DNA from: Bacillota bacterium
GTDB taxonomy: Bacteria > Bacillota > Clostridia > Lachnospirales > Lachnospiraceae
Assembly (NCBI GenBank): GCA_023435895.1
Contig: JAEZLH010000036.1
Location: 1-64,000 of the forward strand
Direction of reading: 5' to 3'
Length of the DNA: 64,000 nucleotides
Each line of letters opens with the position of its first letter. The stretch's first letter is position 1. Shown one piece after another: positions 16,889 through 25,328 of the stretch. The notes under the pieces were generated by a model. That model was not told the origin of the DNA and searched no databases. It saw only the letters and a program-made list of their open reading frames with translations. The translations under genes and the position numbers were made by a program.

Positions 16889-17176
16889 TTAAGCTGAATT
16901 ATAAGCAAGTACTGCGTGCAAAGCATATTCTTCAATAGGAACCAGTCTGACTTGCTTATCTTTACGAATTGTATTGAAATAGATATTTTTAACAATTTGA
17001 CACAACCAAGTTTTTATCTGACATTCTCCTCTATACCTGTGTAAAGATATCCTAGCCTGATAGAAAGTTTCTTGCATCAATTCCTCAGCAAGCTGCCGCT
17101 GATATCCCGTAAGCCGAAAAAGGAAGCGGAAAACGTCTTGCCAATATTCATCATATATTTTTTCAAACTGGCTCAT
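16889..17176 (-). pseudogene. Truncated ECF-type RNA polymerase sigma factor
   Basis: A 95-residue frame with a good ribosome binding site (AAGGAGG). It covers sigma region 2 only: EKIYDEYWQDVFRFLFRLTG, LAEELMQETFYQARISLHRY and GECQIKTWLCQIVKNIYF. Full ECF factors are about 160-190 residues and need region 4 to bind the -35 element. Here the frame ends in unrelated residues (LHAVLAYNSA) and no region 4 is found in any frame before the terminator. Probably a remnant. A function as a region-2-only protein cannot be excluded. Confidence 0.75.
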
Positions 17177-17319
17177 ACGTTCCTCCTTTTTAGCGATCTA
17201 AACATTTAGTAGCCAAAATTCTACGAAAGTTACAACCCTATGTAAAATTATATATTCTTAAAACCTCTTAAAAACTATAATACTTGATAAGTGCTATTAC
17301 CTCAATAACATCTATAAAC

Positions 17320-17362
17320 AAAAAACAGGCCGCCTAAAATATACTTTGGAGGCCCGTTTTTT
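17320..17362. terminator. Bidirectional terminator after the RiPP operon
   Basis: AAAAAACAGGCCGCC ... GGAGGCCCGTTTTTT: a GC-rich stem flanked by A-run and T-run, 180 bases beyond the precursor stop codon. Between 17363 and 17544 I see no further ORF. Confidence 0.75.
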
Positions 17363-17544
17363 GCTCATTATTCCTTCTAAACTGCTACATATATTGCCAT
17401 GTATCAAAAACTGTTTACATTGTTTATTAATATATATATCCGCAGATAGATTTACTCACTTTCTTGACTTACAATTCCATAATTATGTAAGTTATTAGGA
17501 TTTGCTTAATTTACAAGTACTTACCTCCCAAACCAGCGTAAGTA

Positions 17545-17721
17545 TCACGTATTATAACTTCTACAAGCTGCAATACAGGTTACAGAACAACCAGTACAGC
17601 TAGTACAACCAGTACAACTTTTGCAAGTACCATAACATGTATCTCCACATCCAACACAAATATACCCCATTACATCTTTCTTTGACTTACTGATTTTTTT
17701 ATTAGAAAACAAACGCTCCAT
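17545..17721 (-). CDS. Cys-rich RiPP precursor peptide (58 residues, 10 Cys)
   Basis: A 58-residue peptide with AGGAGGG five bases before its ATG. The leader-like N-terminus is basic and Cys-free (MERLFSNKKISKSKKDVMGY). The C-terminal part holds ten cysteines at 22, 25, 29, 33, 36, 39, 42, 45, 49 and 53, spaced 2-3-3-2-2-2-2-3-3, with a Thr/Gly/Ser-rich centre (CKSCTGCTSCTGC). It is the last gene of an operon with a radical-SAM/SPASM maturase, a subtilase and an ABC exporter, so it is very probably the substrate. It resembles the clostridial Cys-rich and CXXX-repeat precursor classes; the product chemistry (thioether or other crosslinks) is inference. Confidence 0.85.
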   Translation of the reverse strand: MERLFSNKKISKSKKDVMGYICVGCGDTCYGTCKSCTGCTSCTGCSVTCIAACRSYNT

Positions 17722-17793
17722 ATTAACCCTCCTTTCATTTGGTTTTTATAACTATCTGCAGATATAATGATTAATCAGCTTATAACCCACTCA

Positions 17794-18084
17794 CTATTTT
17801 ACTAAAAACACTTCACAGGTTTGAAAATCTATATTCCACATATATCCCTCACCACTTTTCCAGTCGTACCTTTCATACATTCTGTCCCACCATGCCTGCA
17901 TATTTAATTTGACTTTTCCCAATTCCGATATCATTTTCTCCAGCATAATTTCTTTTTTCTCAGTTGAAAGCAAATCACTCTCAAAGGTAGCTGTAAGCTC
18001 CTCAATTCCAACTTTCCTTTCATAAAGTACCAATAGCTCATTTTTTTCTTCTTTGGTGACGTTGCCAACTAATTCTCTAAACAT
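17794..18084 (-). CDS. Small accessory protein of the Cys-rich peptide maturation system
   Basis: A 96-residue soluble helical protein (KEEKNELLVLYERKVGIEEL ... MISELGKVKLNMQAWWDRMY), ending in a short beta-like tail (MWNIDFQTCEVFLVK). It resembles the small proteins annotated as CXXX-repeat peptide modification system protein; I recall that family from sequence only, without a search. It lies 18 bases after the maturase and 72 bases before the precursor. Likely roles are a precursor-recognition partner or chaperone of the maturase. AGGAGG precedes the ATG. Confidence 0.7.
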   Translation of the reverse strand: MFRELVGNVTKEEKNELLVLYERKVGIEELTATFESDLLSTEKKEIMLEKMISELGKVKLNMQAWWDRMYERYDWKSGEGYMWNIDFQTCEVFLVK

Positions 18085-18102
18085 ATATAAAACCTCCTGT
18101 CA

Positions 18103-20229
18103 TTATATTTTTAAAAGCTTTTCCAACGGGTCGTTATAGTCTATTTCTCTTAATGTATTCTCGTATTTATAGGAACTATTTTCTTTTATCAGTCTTTGAA
18201 GCTTCATAGAATGTTCTCTTTCTATGTGACTTATTACACACTGCATTTTAGAAGGTATATTTATCTCATTTGTCATTTTTTTGTTCAAATACTTGCATCT
18301 GTTGCAGTTGTAAACATCACAGGCAGAGCATATGGGTGCATTGTCCAGATGAAGTAACTGAGAATTTTTTATGCTAATACCATCTGTGAGAGTTCCTATG
18401 TGACAATCCGGGTCATCAAAGTAAAATGCAGGACACATATAAATTCTTCCGTTTGGTGCAAGTGCAAAAGAATCGGTGCCAGCGTCACAATTATTCATAG
18501 ACTTTAAATTCCATATGTCAGTTAATATATTTAATTCAATTTCTTCACCTTGTTTATACTTTTCTGCAATAAAATATACTATTTCATCCAACTGAATTTT
18601 ATACTGCTGTACATCTTGATCCTTCCATTCATTCATATCTTCAATCTCAATATTTATTCTGTATAATGCACTGAAAAGTTTCTCTATCAATTCATATAAG
18701 TTGTGTATATTATGCCTGTTAAGAATTAAAATGCCGGGAACTTCTCCATCTAGTTTGTCTGCACAGTTGTCATATACTGAAATTACATTACTGGCTTGTC
18801 CTGCCTTATCAATAGTAAGGTATTCCTGATATTTTACTTCATTTACTCCCCGTATTGTTCCCAGAAAGATAGGTGTATAGCCGTTTGCCTCACAAAACGC
18901 AATACCTTTTGCAAGTATTTCTGCAGTCATAATATTATCAGTAAATTTTGTATTTCTATAGGAGCAATGGGGTGTTATGTTATCTGAAGTTATAAATTGC
19001 AAGTATCTCTTTTTTTCATGCTCATGGTACTCTGCCAATTTTGTTCTTTCAGAAGGCAACCCCGTTAATATTTCAAATTTTTTCCAAAAATATTTGTTTG
19101 CTCGCACAGTTGCTTTATGCATCTTGCATATGTATATAGCCCTTTGATAAATAGTATCAGTGTCTGCCATGTCGTAATTGTAGCCTTGACACCATGCACA
19201 GCCGCTGGCTACTTCACACTTAACACATTCCAGCGGACTTTGGCTTTTAAGACTTAATGCCTGAAAGGGCCTTAGCTTGTCCTGATTAATCCCACAATCT
19301 GAGTTCCCAACGCAAATTTCTTTCCGGTTATTGAGACTCATATTATAAAATCTTACACATGGAAAAAAATTGCCGTCACAGTCAATTGCCAGCATTTTTC
19401 CGGAACCACAGTAATTCCTACCTATTTCTTCTTCTGTAAGGGGATTACCTATGGATGGCTCAAAGAATCTTACAGAGTATTCTTCCCACCGCTTATTTTC
19501 AAGGATATAGTCAGCAAGCTCACTAAGTTGCTGCTCCATTAGTATGTCATCTCCCTCTTCCCAAACATCTTCAAATACTACATTAGCAGCTACAGTTTTT
19601 ATTCCTAAATCCCAAAGACTTACGATACTTTCTTTAAGATAGGGAATGTCATCATGGGAAAAGGTAGCCTTTGTAGAGGCACCAGGAAATTGGCTAAGCC
19701 AGAGAGGAACATTTTTAACCACGTCGTCATAGGAGCCACTGCCATCAGGCTTAATCCTCTGCAAATCGTGCTTCATTTTATTTCCATCTACACTCAAGCC
19801 AATAGAGAGATGAAACTTATTCTTTTTTATGTACTTCTGTACAGCAGGTGTACCGTAAAGTAGACCGTTGCTTGAAAAGCTTAGTCTATAGCTGTTGAAC
19901 CAGGGATGGTCAAGTAGGAACATCTGCTGCTTGATATAGTCTGTTATTCTGTCTACCAGCTCTATTTCTACAAAAGCTTCTCCGCCTATAAATTCCCATA
20001 TTATTGACTTATCATTAAAAGTGTCTCTTTCTGAAAGTAAGTAGTCCACTACCTTTTTAGCAGTTTCAAATGTCATTTTTTTAAATCCGTTTTTGCCTGT
20101 CATATAGCAGTATTTACAGACAAGGTTACAATCTTCTGTCACACATAAGGTTATTGTCTTCGGAATGCCACACAGGCCTTCCCATAAGGGTCCTAAACTT
20201 CCCATTTTGATTTTTGTCTTGTTTTCCAT
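18103..20229 (-). CDS. Two-module radical SAM/SPASM peptide maturase (CXXX-repeat target type)
   Basis: 708 residues. Module 1 (about 1-390) is a radical SAM enzyme: CNLVCKYC gives the CX3CX2C cluster (Cys34, Cys38, Cys41), EFIGGEAF the SAM-binding GGE, and NYCGSGKMLAIDCDGNFFPC plus CVKCEVASGCAWC a SPASM-type auxiliary cluster region. Module 2 (about 400-708) has no CX3CX2C motif but ends in a second SPASM-like Cys set (FALAPNGRIYMCP, CSACDVYNCNRC, MQC). In Bacteroides-type CXXX systems the two activities are, to my knowledge, adjacent separate genes; here they are one chain. It should form Cys-derived crosslinks in the 58-residue precursor. AGGAG before the ATG. Confidence 0.85.
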   Translation of the reverse strand: MENKTKIKMGSLGPLWEGLCGIPKTITLCVTEDCNLVCKYCYMTGKNGFKKMTFETAKKVVDYLLSERDTFNDKSIIWEFIGGEAFVEIELVDRITDYIKQQMFLLDHPWFNSYRLSFSSNGLLYGTPAVQKYIKKNKFHLSIGLSVDGNKMKHDLQRIKPDGSGSYDDVVKNVPLWLSQFPGASTKATFSHDDIPYLKESIVSLWDLGIKTVAANVVFEDVWEEGDDILMEQQLSELADYILENKRWEEYSVRFFEPSIGNPLTEEEIGRNYCGSGKMLAIDCDGNFFPCVRFYNMSLNNRKEICVGNSDCGINQDKLRPFQALSLKSQSPLECVKCEVASGCAWCQGYNYDMADTDTIYQRAIYICKMHKATVRANKYFWKKFEILTGLPSERTKLAEYHEHEKKRYLQFITSDNITPHCSYRNTKFTDNIMTAEILAKGIAFCEANGYTPIFLGTIRGVNEVKYQEYLTIDKAGQASNVISVYDNCADKLDGEVPGILILNRHNIHNLYELIEKLFSALYRINIEIEDMNEWKDQDVQQYKIQLDEIVYFIAEKYKQGEEIELNILTDIWNLKSMNNCDAGTDSFALAPNGRIYMCPAFYFDDPDCHIGTLTDGISIKNSQLLHLDNAPICSACDVYNCNRCKYLNKKMTNEINIPSKMQCVISHIEREHSMKLQRLIKENSSYKYENTLREIDYNDPLEKLLKI

Positions 20230-20245
20230 GCTATCACTCCTTTTA

Positions 20246-20965
20246 TTAAATTTCTTTAAGTAAAGCTTCTTTGGCTTCCTTATAAGAAAGATTAACCTTA
20301 TCTTTTATTATCCGAGCCAGATGCCCTGATATATAGGCTGCCGACATGCTTGTACCTTTGGCAGCCCTTATATCAGGTCTTTCCTGAATGCAGTCTATGC
20401 CGTCAGTTCCTGTGGGTGCGTAAAAGAAACCGTCTTTATATGAATATTGCATACAATTCTCGAACTTTTCCGACTTTACTCCAATAACACCTTTCAGATA
20501 AGCAGGGAATGAGACCTTACCTGAGTTTTCAGTAGCGGCTACCATTGGTATATTAAGTCTTCCAGCCTCTTTTACTATTTTTCTCAATGGAAATATGTAT
20601 CTTTTTTTCAAAGTACCCAGGCTCATATGGATAATGTCTGGCTTATAGTCAAATACCTGACTCAACGAATATGCAAGTACTCTTCCGTCCGTTGATAATT
20701 TCTCATCAAGAATATTTAAACTTATAAGCTCTACATCACTGCATATATGGCATATTATCGCAGCTACTATTGTACCGTGAAGGTTTCTCACAGGCAGGGT
20801 ACTGTTCTCTTCTATATATCCTTCACTACTAATTCCAAAGCCTGTAGAGTGTATTACATACTCATTCAAATTACATATTTGTGTGTTTATCCCACTATCT
20901 ATTACAGCGATCCTAATCTTCTTGCCGATTTCTTTTATATCAAACCACCTCCTTGGTATTATCAT
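20246..20965 (-). CDS. Intracellular S8 (subtilisin-like) peptidase, putative leader protease
   Basis: A 239-residue subtilase with all catalytic parts: IAVIDSG (Asp), NLHGTIVAAI (His), VAATENSG (oxyanion Asn) and GTSMSAAYISGHLARI (Ser). It has no signal peptide or propeptide, so it should act in the cytoplasm, probably cutting the leader of the Cys-rich peptide. The start is uncertain. ATG at 20965 overlaps the ABC gene by 26 bases and has no binding site, while a perfect AGGAGGTGG lies inside this stretch, pointing to a start after about residue 8, where only ATA or ATT codons occur. Translation is probably coupled to the ABC gene. Confidence 0.85.
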   Translation of the reverse strand: MIIPRRWFDIKEIGKKIRIAVIDSGINTQICNLNEYVIHSTGFGISSEGYIEENSTLPVRNLHGTIVAAIICHICSDVELISLNILDEKLSTDGRVLAYSLSQVFDYKPDIIHMSLGTLKKRYIFPLRKIVKEAGRLNIPMVAATENSGKVSFPAYLKGVIGVKSEKFENCMQYSYKDGFFYAPTGTDGIDCIQERPDIRAAKGTSMSAAYISGHLARIIKDKVNLSYKEAKEALLKEI

Positions 20966-22715
20966 TAATAAGCTGTACTTCTGCTTTATATAGATTTTGA
21001 TATATGTTATTAGTATGTATTAAGGAATGGTGATTACCGTGACCTGCAATCTTTCCTTTATCCATTACATATATAACATCAGCTTCAATTATTGTAGAGA
21101 GTCTGTGGGCTATTAGTATTACAGTACAATCTTTGGCAATGGTATCGATGGCCTTCTTTATATAAAATTGGGATTCATTATCTAGAGAGGAGGTCGCCTC
21201 ATCAAAGAGTATTATCTTTGATTTTTTTAACAAGGCTCTAGCTATAGAAATTCTCTGCCTTTGACCGCCTGAAAGATTTACACCGTTTTCTCCTATCACC
21301 GAATCATACTTATTGGGCAAGGTTTCTATATACTCATGTATATAAGCTCTCTTACAAGCACTTTCTATTTCCTGCTGGGATGCATGTGCATTTGCAAGCA
21401 ATAGATTTTCTTTTATGGACATTGTAAACAGAACAGGTTCTTGACGTACAACAGAAATATGCTTTCGTAAATCTTCTTCCTTAATTTCATTTATATCTGT
21501 GCAGTCAATGAGGATGCGACCTTTACAAGGGTCATAAAGCTTAAGTATTAAATTGAACATGGTGGTTTTGCCACTTCCGCTGCTTCCTACTATGGCTGTC
21601 CTGCTTTTGGCCGGGATATTTATAGTTACGTTATCTAGTACATTTAAGTCGTTATTATAGTTGAATGAAACATTTTCGAACTTTACATTGCCAGTTATAT
21701 TATCTATACTCTTTTCACCGAATTTCTCAGTAGCATAAGACAGTCCGTCCATCAAATGGAATATTCTTTCAAGGGAATTCATAACCTGCTGCAAATTAAA
21801 GTTTAATCTGCTTATGTTAAAAATTGAGCCTGAAAACTGTTCGGAGTAAGAATAGAAAGCTATAAAATACTTTATGTCTAATGAGCCGTTTACAACCAGC
21901 ATTCCTCCCACAAAAGCTACTATCATCTGGGCAATAAAATTTATAATATTGGAAAGTACCTGCGACTTGGCACTTAGCTGTGTTATAGTTATTATCTTTT
22001 CCTTTAATTTAGATGAAAGCTGTGTAAAAGAATCAAACTTATCTTTTTTTATTCCTAGACTTTTTATTTCTCTTATGCCCCAGATAGCTTGACCTGAGTC
22101 ACTATAGTATTTATCATTTAATTCGGATAGTTGTATATTAGTAGCTCTAATTTTTTTTCCATATTTATTGAAGATATAAAAAGATACAGGGAAAGTAACT
22201 ACAACTATTAAAGCTAATTTAACACTTATAGCAAATACGGTTATCCCTATGGCAATAAGACGTATCATATCCACAATAGTATTTAACAGTGTACCTGTAA
22301 TAGCATTTGCAACTTCACCTGCATCTCCATGTAACCTAGACATTAATTCGCCATTATTTATATCATCATAAACCTTTACAGGGAGGTCGAGCATGGATTT
22401 GTACATATCCCTTTTTAAGTCGAATATTATATTTTGGTTTAATGAAGCAAAGATATATGACTGTAAATATAAAATGATATTCGTAAGAATACCCAATAAC
22501 AAACTGTAAATTATATTAAGCACAGCACCATCCATGTTTTTTTGAAATAGGCTGTCCAATATTCTACCCCAAAATAGAGGTTGGGCTATTCCTGTGCCTA
22601 TTCCGCTGAGTATACACAAAAAAGCCAGAATGAATTTGATTTTATATGTAAATACATATTTCAAGACTCTTTTCAGTAATAGTAAATCTTCCTGCTTAAT
22701 AACTTTTATCATCAT
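20940..22715 (-). CDS. ABC exporter (fused permease and ATPase) of the RiPP operon
   Basis: A 591-residue half-transporter of the exporter type: five to six membrane helices (about 25-310) and a nucleotide-binding domain (about 345-585) with Walker A GSSGSGKTT, signature LSGGQRQRISIARAL, Walker B IILFDEATSSLD and switch HRLS. It has no N-terminal C39 peptidase, which fits a system where leader removal is done by the separate subtilase. First gene of the minus-strand RiPP operon, preceded by a good promoter. Predicted substrate: the matured Cys-rich peptide (inference from operon order). Confidence 0.9.
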   Translation of the reverse strand: MMIKVIKQEDLLLLKRVLKYVFTYKIKFILAFLCILSGIGTGIAQPLFWGRILDSLFQKNMDGAVLNIIYSLLLGILTNIILYLQSYIFASLNQNIIFDLKRDMYKSMLDLPVKVYDDINNGELMSRLHGDAGEVANAITGTLLNTIVDMIRLIAIGITVFAISVKLALIVVVTFPVSFYIFNKYGKKIRATNIQLSELNDKYYSDSGQAIWGIREIKSLGIKKDKFDSFTQLSSKLKEKIITITQLSAKSQVLSNIINFIAQMIVAFVGGMLVVNGSLDIKYFIAFYSYSEQFSGSIFNISRLNFNLQQVMNSLERIFHLMDGLSYATEKFGEKSIDNITGNVKFENVSFNYNNDLNVLDNVTINIPAKSRTAIVGSSGSGKTTMFNLILKLYDPCKGRILIDCTDINEIKEEDLRKHISVVRQEPVLFTMSIKENLLLANAHASQQEIESACKRAYIHEYIETLPNKYDSVIGENGVNLSGGQRQRISIARALLKKSKIILFDEATSSLDNESQFYIKKAIDTIAKDCTVILIAHRLSTIIEADVIYVMDKGKIAGHGNHHSLIHTNNIYQNLYKAEVQLINDNTKEVV

Positions 22716-22849
22716 AATATAGTCCTCATTTTATCAATTACTTTTATAATAATTATTAATAAAACTTGATGAATATCTGACATAAATATTCTGGATAATG
22801 AAATATACTTTATTCAATCGCATTCTGTTGATATTTGGTTATTAATTAC

Positions 22850-22878
22850 AATATATAACATTCGTTATAATTTGTCAA
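22850..22878 (-). promoter_or_regulatory. Promoter of the RiPP operon
   Basis: Minus-strand TTGACA (22878-22873), 17-base spacer, TATATT (22855-22850). It predicts a leader of about 130 bases before the ABC gene. The leader is AT-rich with no recognised riboswitch. Confidence 0.65.
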
Positions 22879-22940
22879 TAAATGTATATCCGTATTATTG
22901 AGAACTAGTTGGCATTTATGAAGGTAAGTACCAAAGTCAC

Positions 22941-23048
22941 AAAGGGAACTATCTACTGCTTCTGTGAAAATATAAACGTTAATCATGACCACCGGCTTAA
23001 CCGGTGTTTTATTTTATCTACGATACAACAAAAAAGCCGCCACACCTG
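22941..23048. repeat. Dispersed intergenic repeat, copy 2
   Basis: Matches 12379-12486 over its length, including AAAGGGAACTATCTACTGCT, ACCACCGGCTTAACCGGTG and CGATACAA. No plus-strand gene ends just before it, unlike copy 1. From 23056 to 23222 nothing further was found. Confidence 0.8.
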
Positions 23049-23055
23049 TGACGAC
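23030..23055 (-). terminator. Terminator after the EamA gene
   Basis: On the minus strand, GTCGTCACA-GG-TGTGGCGGC forms a 9-bp stem with three G-U pairs, followed by TTTTTTG. It lies about 170 bases after the EamA stop codon. Confidence 0.6.
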
Positions 23056-23222
23056 TTTATTTCAATATAGTTTTTAGGATGATGTTATGATATCATCTTC
23101 ATCCATCAAGCTCCTTGTCCATTATTATTACACATCGGTTCGGGATTCAGGGGGGTATCGATTGAAATCTCTGCTTTGAATTCGTTTCAGCGGTCTCCAT
23201 TCTTTATACCTCCTCGTAAGCT

Positions 23223-24125
23223 TTAAGTGGTTTTTTCTTGTTTAATACTCAGCATTACACCAGCAATGATAATGACTCCACCGATTAATTGCTGTGATGA
23301 CACGGTTTCATGTAAAATCAAAACAGAAAAAATGACGCTAAATATGGGAACAAGATTCATGAGCGATACAGCGCTGCTGGATGATAGCTTTCTCAATCCA
23401 AAATTATATAATAAAAAAGCAATGACTGAGCATAATACACCCAAGTAAACCAATGTTAACAAAGAAGTTTCTGTGGGTACCTGCCATTGTTTCCTTTCAA
23501 CAAACGCCAGTGGTATAAAAAAAATAGTGCCTGCTACCGTTTGATAAAAAGATAGGGTAATGGCAGGATACTTATTGACCATTTTTTGGGTTGTAAAATT
23601 ATAAAACGCCCATACAACTCCTGTTGCAATTAAAATAATGCTTCCAATGATTTGATCCTTTGAGTTTGCATCACTGTTTACATGCAATAATATGTAAACA
23701 CCAACCATGGCCATTAAGATCCCAAGCATTTTATATTTTGAGAACCTTGCTTTATAAATAAAAAGCTCAAGCAGCGCTGTAATAGCAGGATAAGACGCAA
23801 CAATTAATGCGGCATTCGAAGCAGACGTTAAACTCACGCCTATATTTTCCATAGTAAAATACAGAGTGATACCTAGGACTCCACTAATCGCTATCATTCC
23901 TAAATCTTTCAGACGTGGTTTTATATATTCCTTTTTAATGATTAAAGCCATCCCTAAAACGATTGATGCAATGATAAATCTTGCTGCCCCCAGAGTGATA
24001 GGACTAAACGAAGTATAGGCTATTTTAGTTCCAATGAACGAGGTACTCCATATCAACAAAGCAAAAATGGTAGAAATATAGTATGTCTGGCTTCTTCTAT
24101 TATTATCTTTTTTTGCCCTAATCAA
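23223..24125 (-). CDS. EamA/DMT family permease
   Basis: A 300-residue membrane protein with ten predicted helices in two EamA repeats: STIFALLIWSTSFIGTKIAY opens the first half and IILIATGVVWAFYNFTTQKM the second. The family exports small metabolites or amino acids across the cytoplasmic membrane; the substrate is unknown. The start is TTG at 24125, with AAGGAGG seven bases upstream and no ATG in reach. It is divergent from a TrmB-type regulator across a near-perfect 30-base palindrome, so expression is probably controlled by that regulator. Confidence 0.88.
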   Translation of the reverse strand: MIRAKKDNNRRSQTYYISTIFALLIWSTSFIGTKIAYTSFSPITLGAARFIIASIVLGMALIIKKEYIKPRLKDLGMIAISGVLGITLYFTMENIGVSLTSASNAALIVASYPAITALLELFIYKARFSKYKMLGILMAMVGVYILLHVNSDANSKDQIIGSIILIATGVVWAFYNFTTQKMVNKYPAITLSFYQTVAGTIFFIPLAFVERKQWQVPTETSLLTLVYLGVLCSVIAFLLYNFGLRKLSSSSAVSLMNLVPIFSVIFSVLILHETVSSQQLIGGVIIIAGVMLSIKQEKTT

Positions 24126-24161
24126 ATTTATCCTCCTTGTAAATATAAATATACTGCGTTA

Positions 24162-24191
24162 TAATAGTAGCTACATAGGTAGCTTCTATTA
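24162..24191. promoter_or_regulatory. 30-base palindromic operator between eamA-like and TrmB genes
   Basis: The site reads TAATAGTAGCTACAT then AGGTAGCTTCTATTA; 14 of the first 16 bases match between the strands. It lies 36 bases before the EamA start codon and 84 bases before the TrmB start, the place expected for a shared operator. Confidence 0.7.
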
Positions 24192-24275
24192 TAGATTAGG
24201 ACTTTTCTCTATCTTTGTCAAGTTATAAACGATATACTTTAGATAAAGAACGAAATCCATGAAGGAGGGAATTGT

Positions 24276-25127
24276 ATGGTAAATGATATCTTAAAGATTC
24301 TTCAAGACTTGAATTTTACTGAATATGAGGCAAAAGCATACTTAGCATTATTGGAAAAATCTCCGCTCTCGGGATATGCGGTTTCGCTGAATTCCGGTGT
24401 TCCCCGCTCTAAAATTTATGAAGTGTTGGGAAACATGATAAATCGCGGCGACATTATCGTAAGCCAAGAAAGTACACCGCTTTATGTTCCCGTATCACCA
24501 AATGAGTTAATTTCCCAAAGGAAACAGAAAGCTGCACAAATATTTGATACTGCGCAAAAAGCATTGGAGCAATATACTATATCATCACAAAATAGAGAGA
24601 GCATCTGGAACATTTCCGGACATGAAGCAATCTTTAACCGGATTAAAGAAGGTATCAAAGGAGCGAAAAACCGTATTCTAATCGAAATATGGAAACAGGA
24701 CGCGGAGGAATTTCGTGATGTATTGCAAGAGGCAGCACAAAAAGGAATTAAAATTTTGATTGTGTCCTACGGTGACTTGGATTTTGATTATGCACAGGTC
24801 TACCAGCACGATATGAGCGAACAAATAACATCTGAATATGGAGGACGCTGGATCGTCTTTAGTGCAGATGATCAAGAGGTAGTTGCCGGAATTGTCTCAC
24901 TTGGCAATGATAGTCGTGCTGCATGGACCATGCATCCGGGCTTGGTGATGCCGATTACCGAAGTGATCATACACGACCTTTATATTATGGAAATAATGCA
25001 TGACTTCCGTAATGAACTGGAAGAACGGTTCGGACCTAATCTTACGCAACTCCGGGACAAGTTTGCCATAGGGTCGTTAGGCAAAAAATATTACATTCCT
25101 TCCGAATTTACTGAGGAGAGGTCGTAA
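24276..25127 (+). CDS. TrmB family transcriptional regulator
   Basis: A 283-residue regulator. The N-terminal winged helix (about 5-75) shows the TrmB pattern: LNFTEYEAKAYLALL, SGVPRSKIYEVL and then YVPVSPNEL. A coiled-coil linker (about 85-105) is followed by a phospholipase-D-like sensor domain (about 115-250; IWNISGHEAIFNRIKEGIKG, GIKILIVSYG). In archaea and some bacteria TrmB proteins sense sugars; the ligand here is unknown. GAAGGAGGG precedes the ATG. Divergent from the EamA transporter with a palindromic operator between. Confidence 0.88.
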   Translation: MVNDILKILQDLNFTEYEAKAYLALLEKSPLSGYAVSLNSGVPRSKIYEVLGNMINRGDIIVSQESTPLYVPVSPNELISQRKQKAAQIFDTAQKALEQYTISSQNRESIWNISGHEAIFNRIKEGIKGAKNRILIEIWKQDAEEFRDVLQEAAQKGIKILIVSYGDLDFDYAQVYQHDMSEQITSEYGGRWIVFSADDQEVVAGIVSLGNDSRAAWTMHPGLVMPITEVIIHDLYIMEIMHDFRNELEERFGPNLTQLRDKFAIGSLGKKYYIPSEFTEERS

Positions 25128-25146
25128 TTAGTACAGATTAGAATTA

Positions 25147-25202
25147 GATATGCAAAAAAGGAAGCGTTAATACTGATATCACCGCATCCTTTTTTGCATA
25201 TC
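25147..25202. terminator. Long bidirectional hairpin after the TrmB gene
   Basis: GATATGCAAAAAAGGA and TCCTTTTTTGCATATC form a 16-bp stem, with an inner GCG/CGC. It starts 20 bases after the TrmB stop and stands before the convergent ABC operon end. Confidence 0.75.
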
Positions 25203-25328
25203 ATTCCGCAACCAATACAATTATAAGAAACATTAAACCTTTGTCTTTTTTTGAATATATTGCTTTTTGTCCAAAAGCCGTTGATAAATTCAGAACTTCA
25301 ACCTCTTTCGCTTGAGGGACAATAACGA

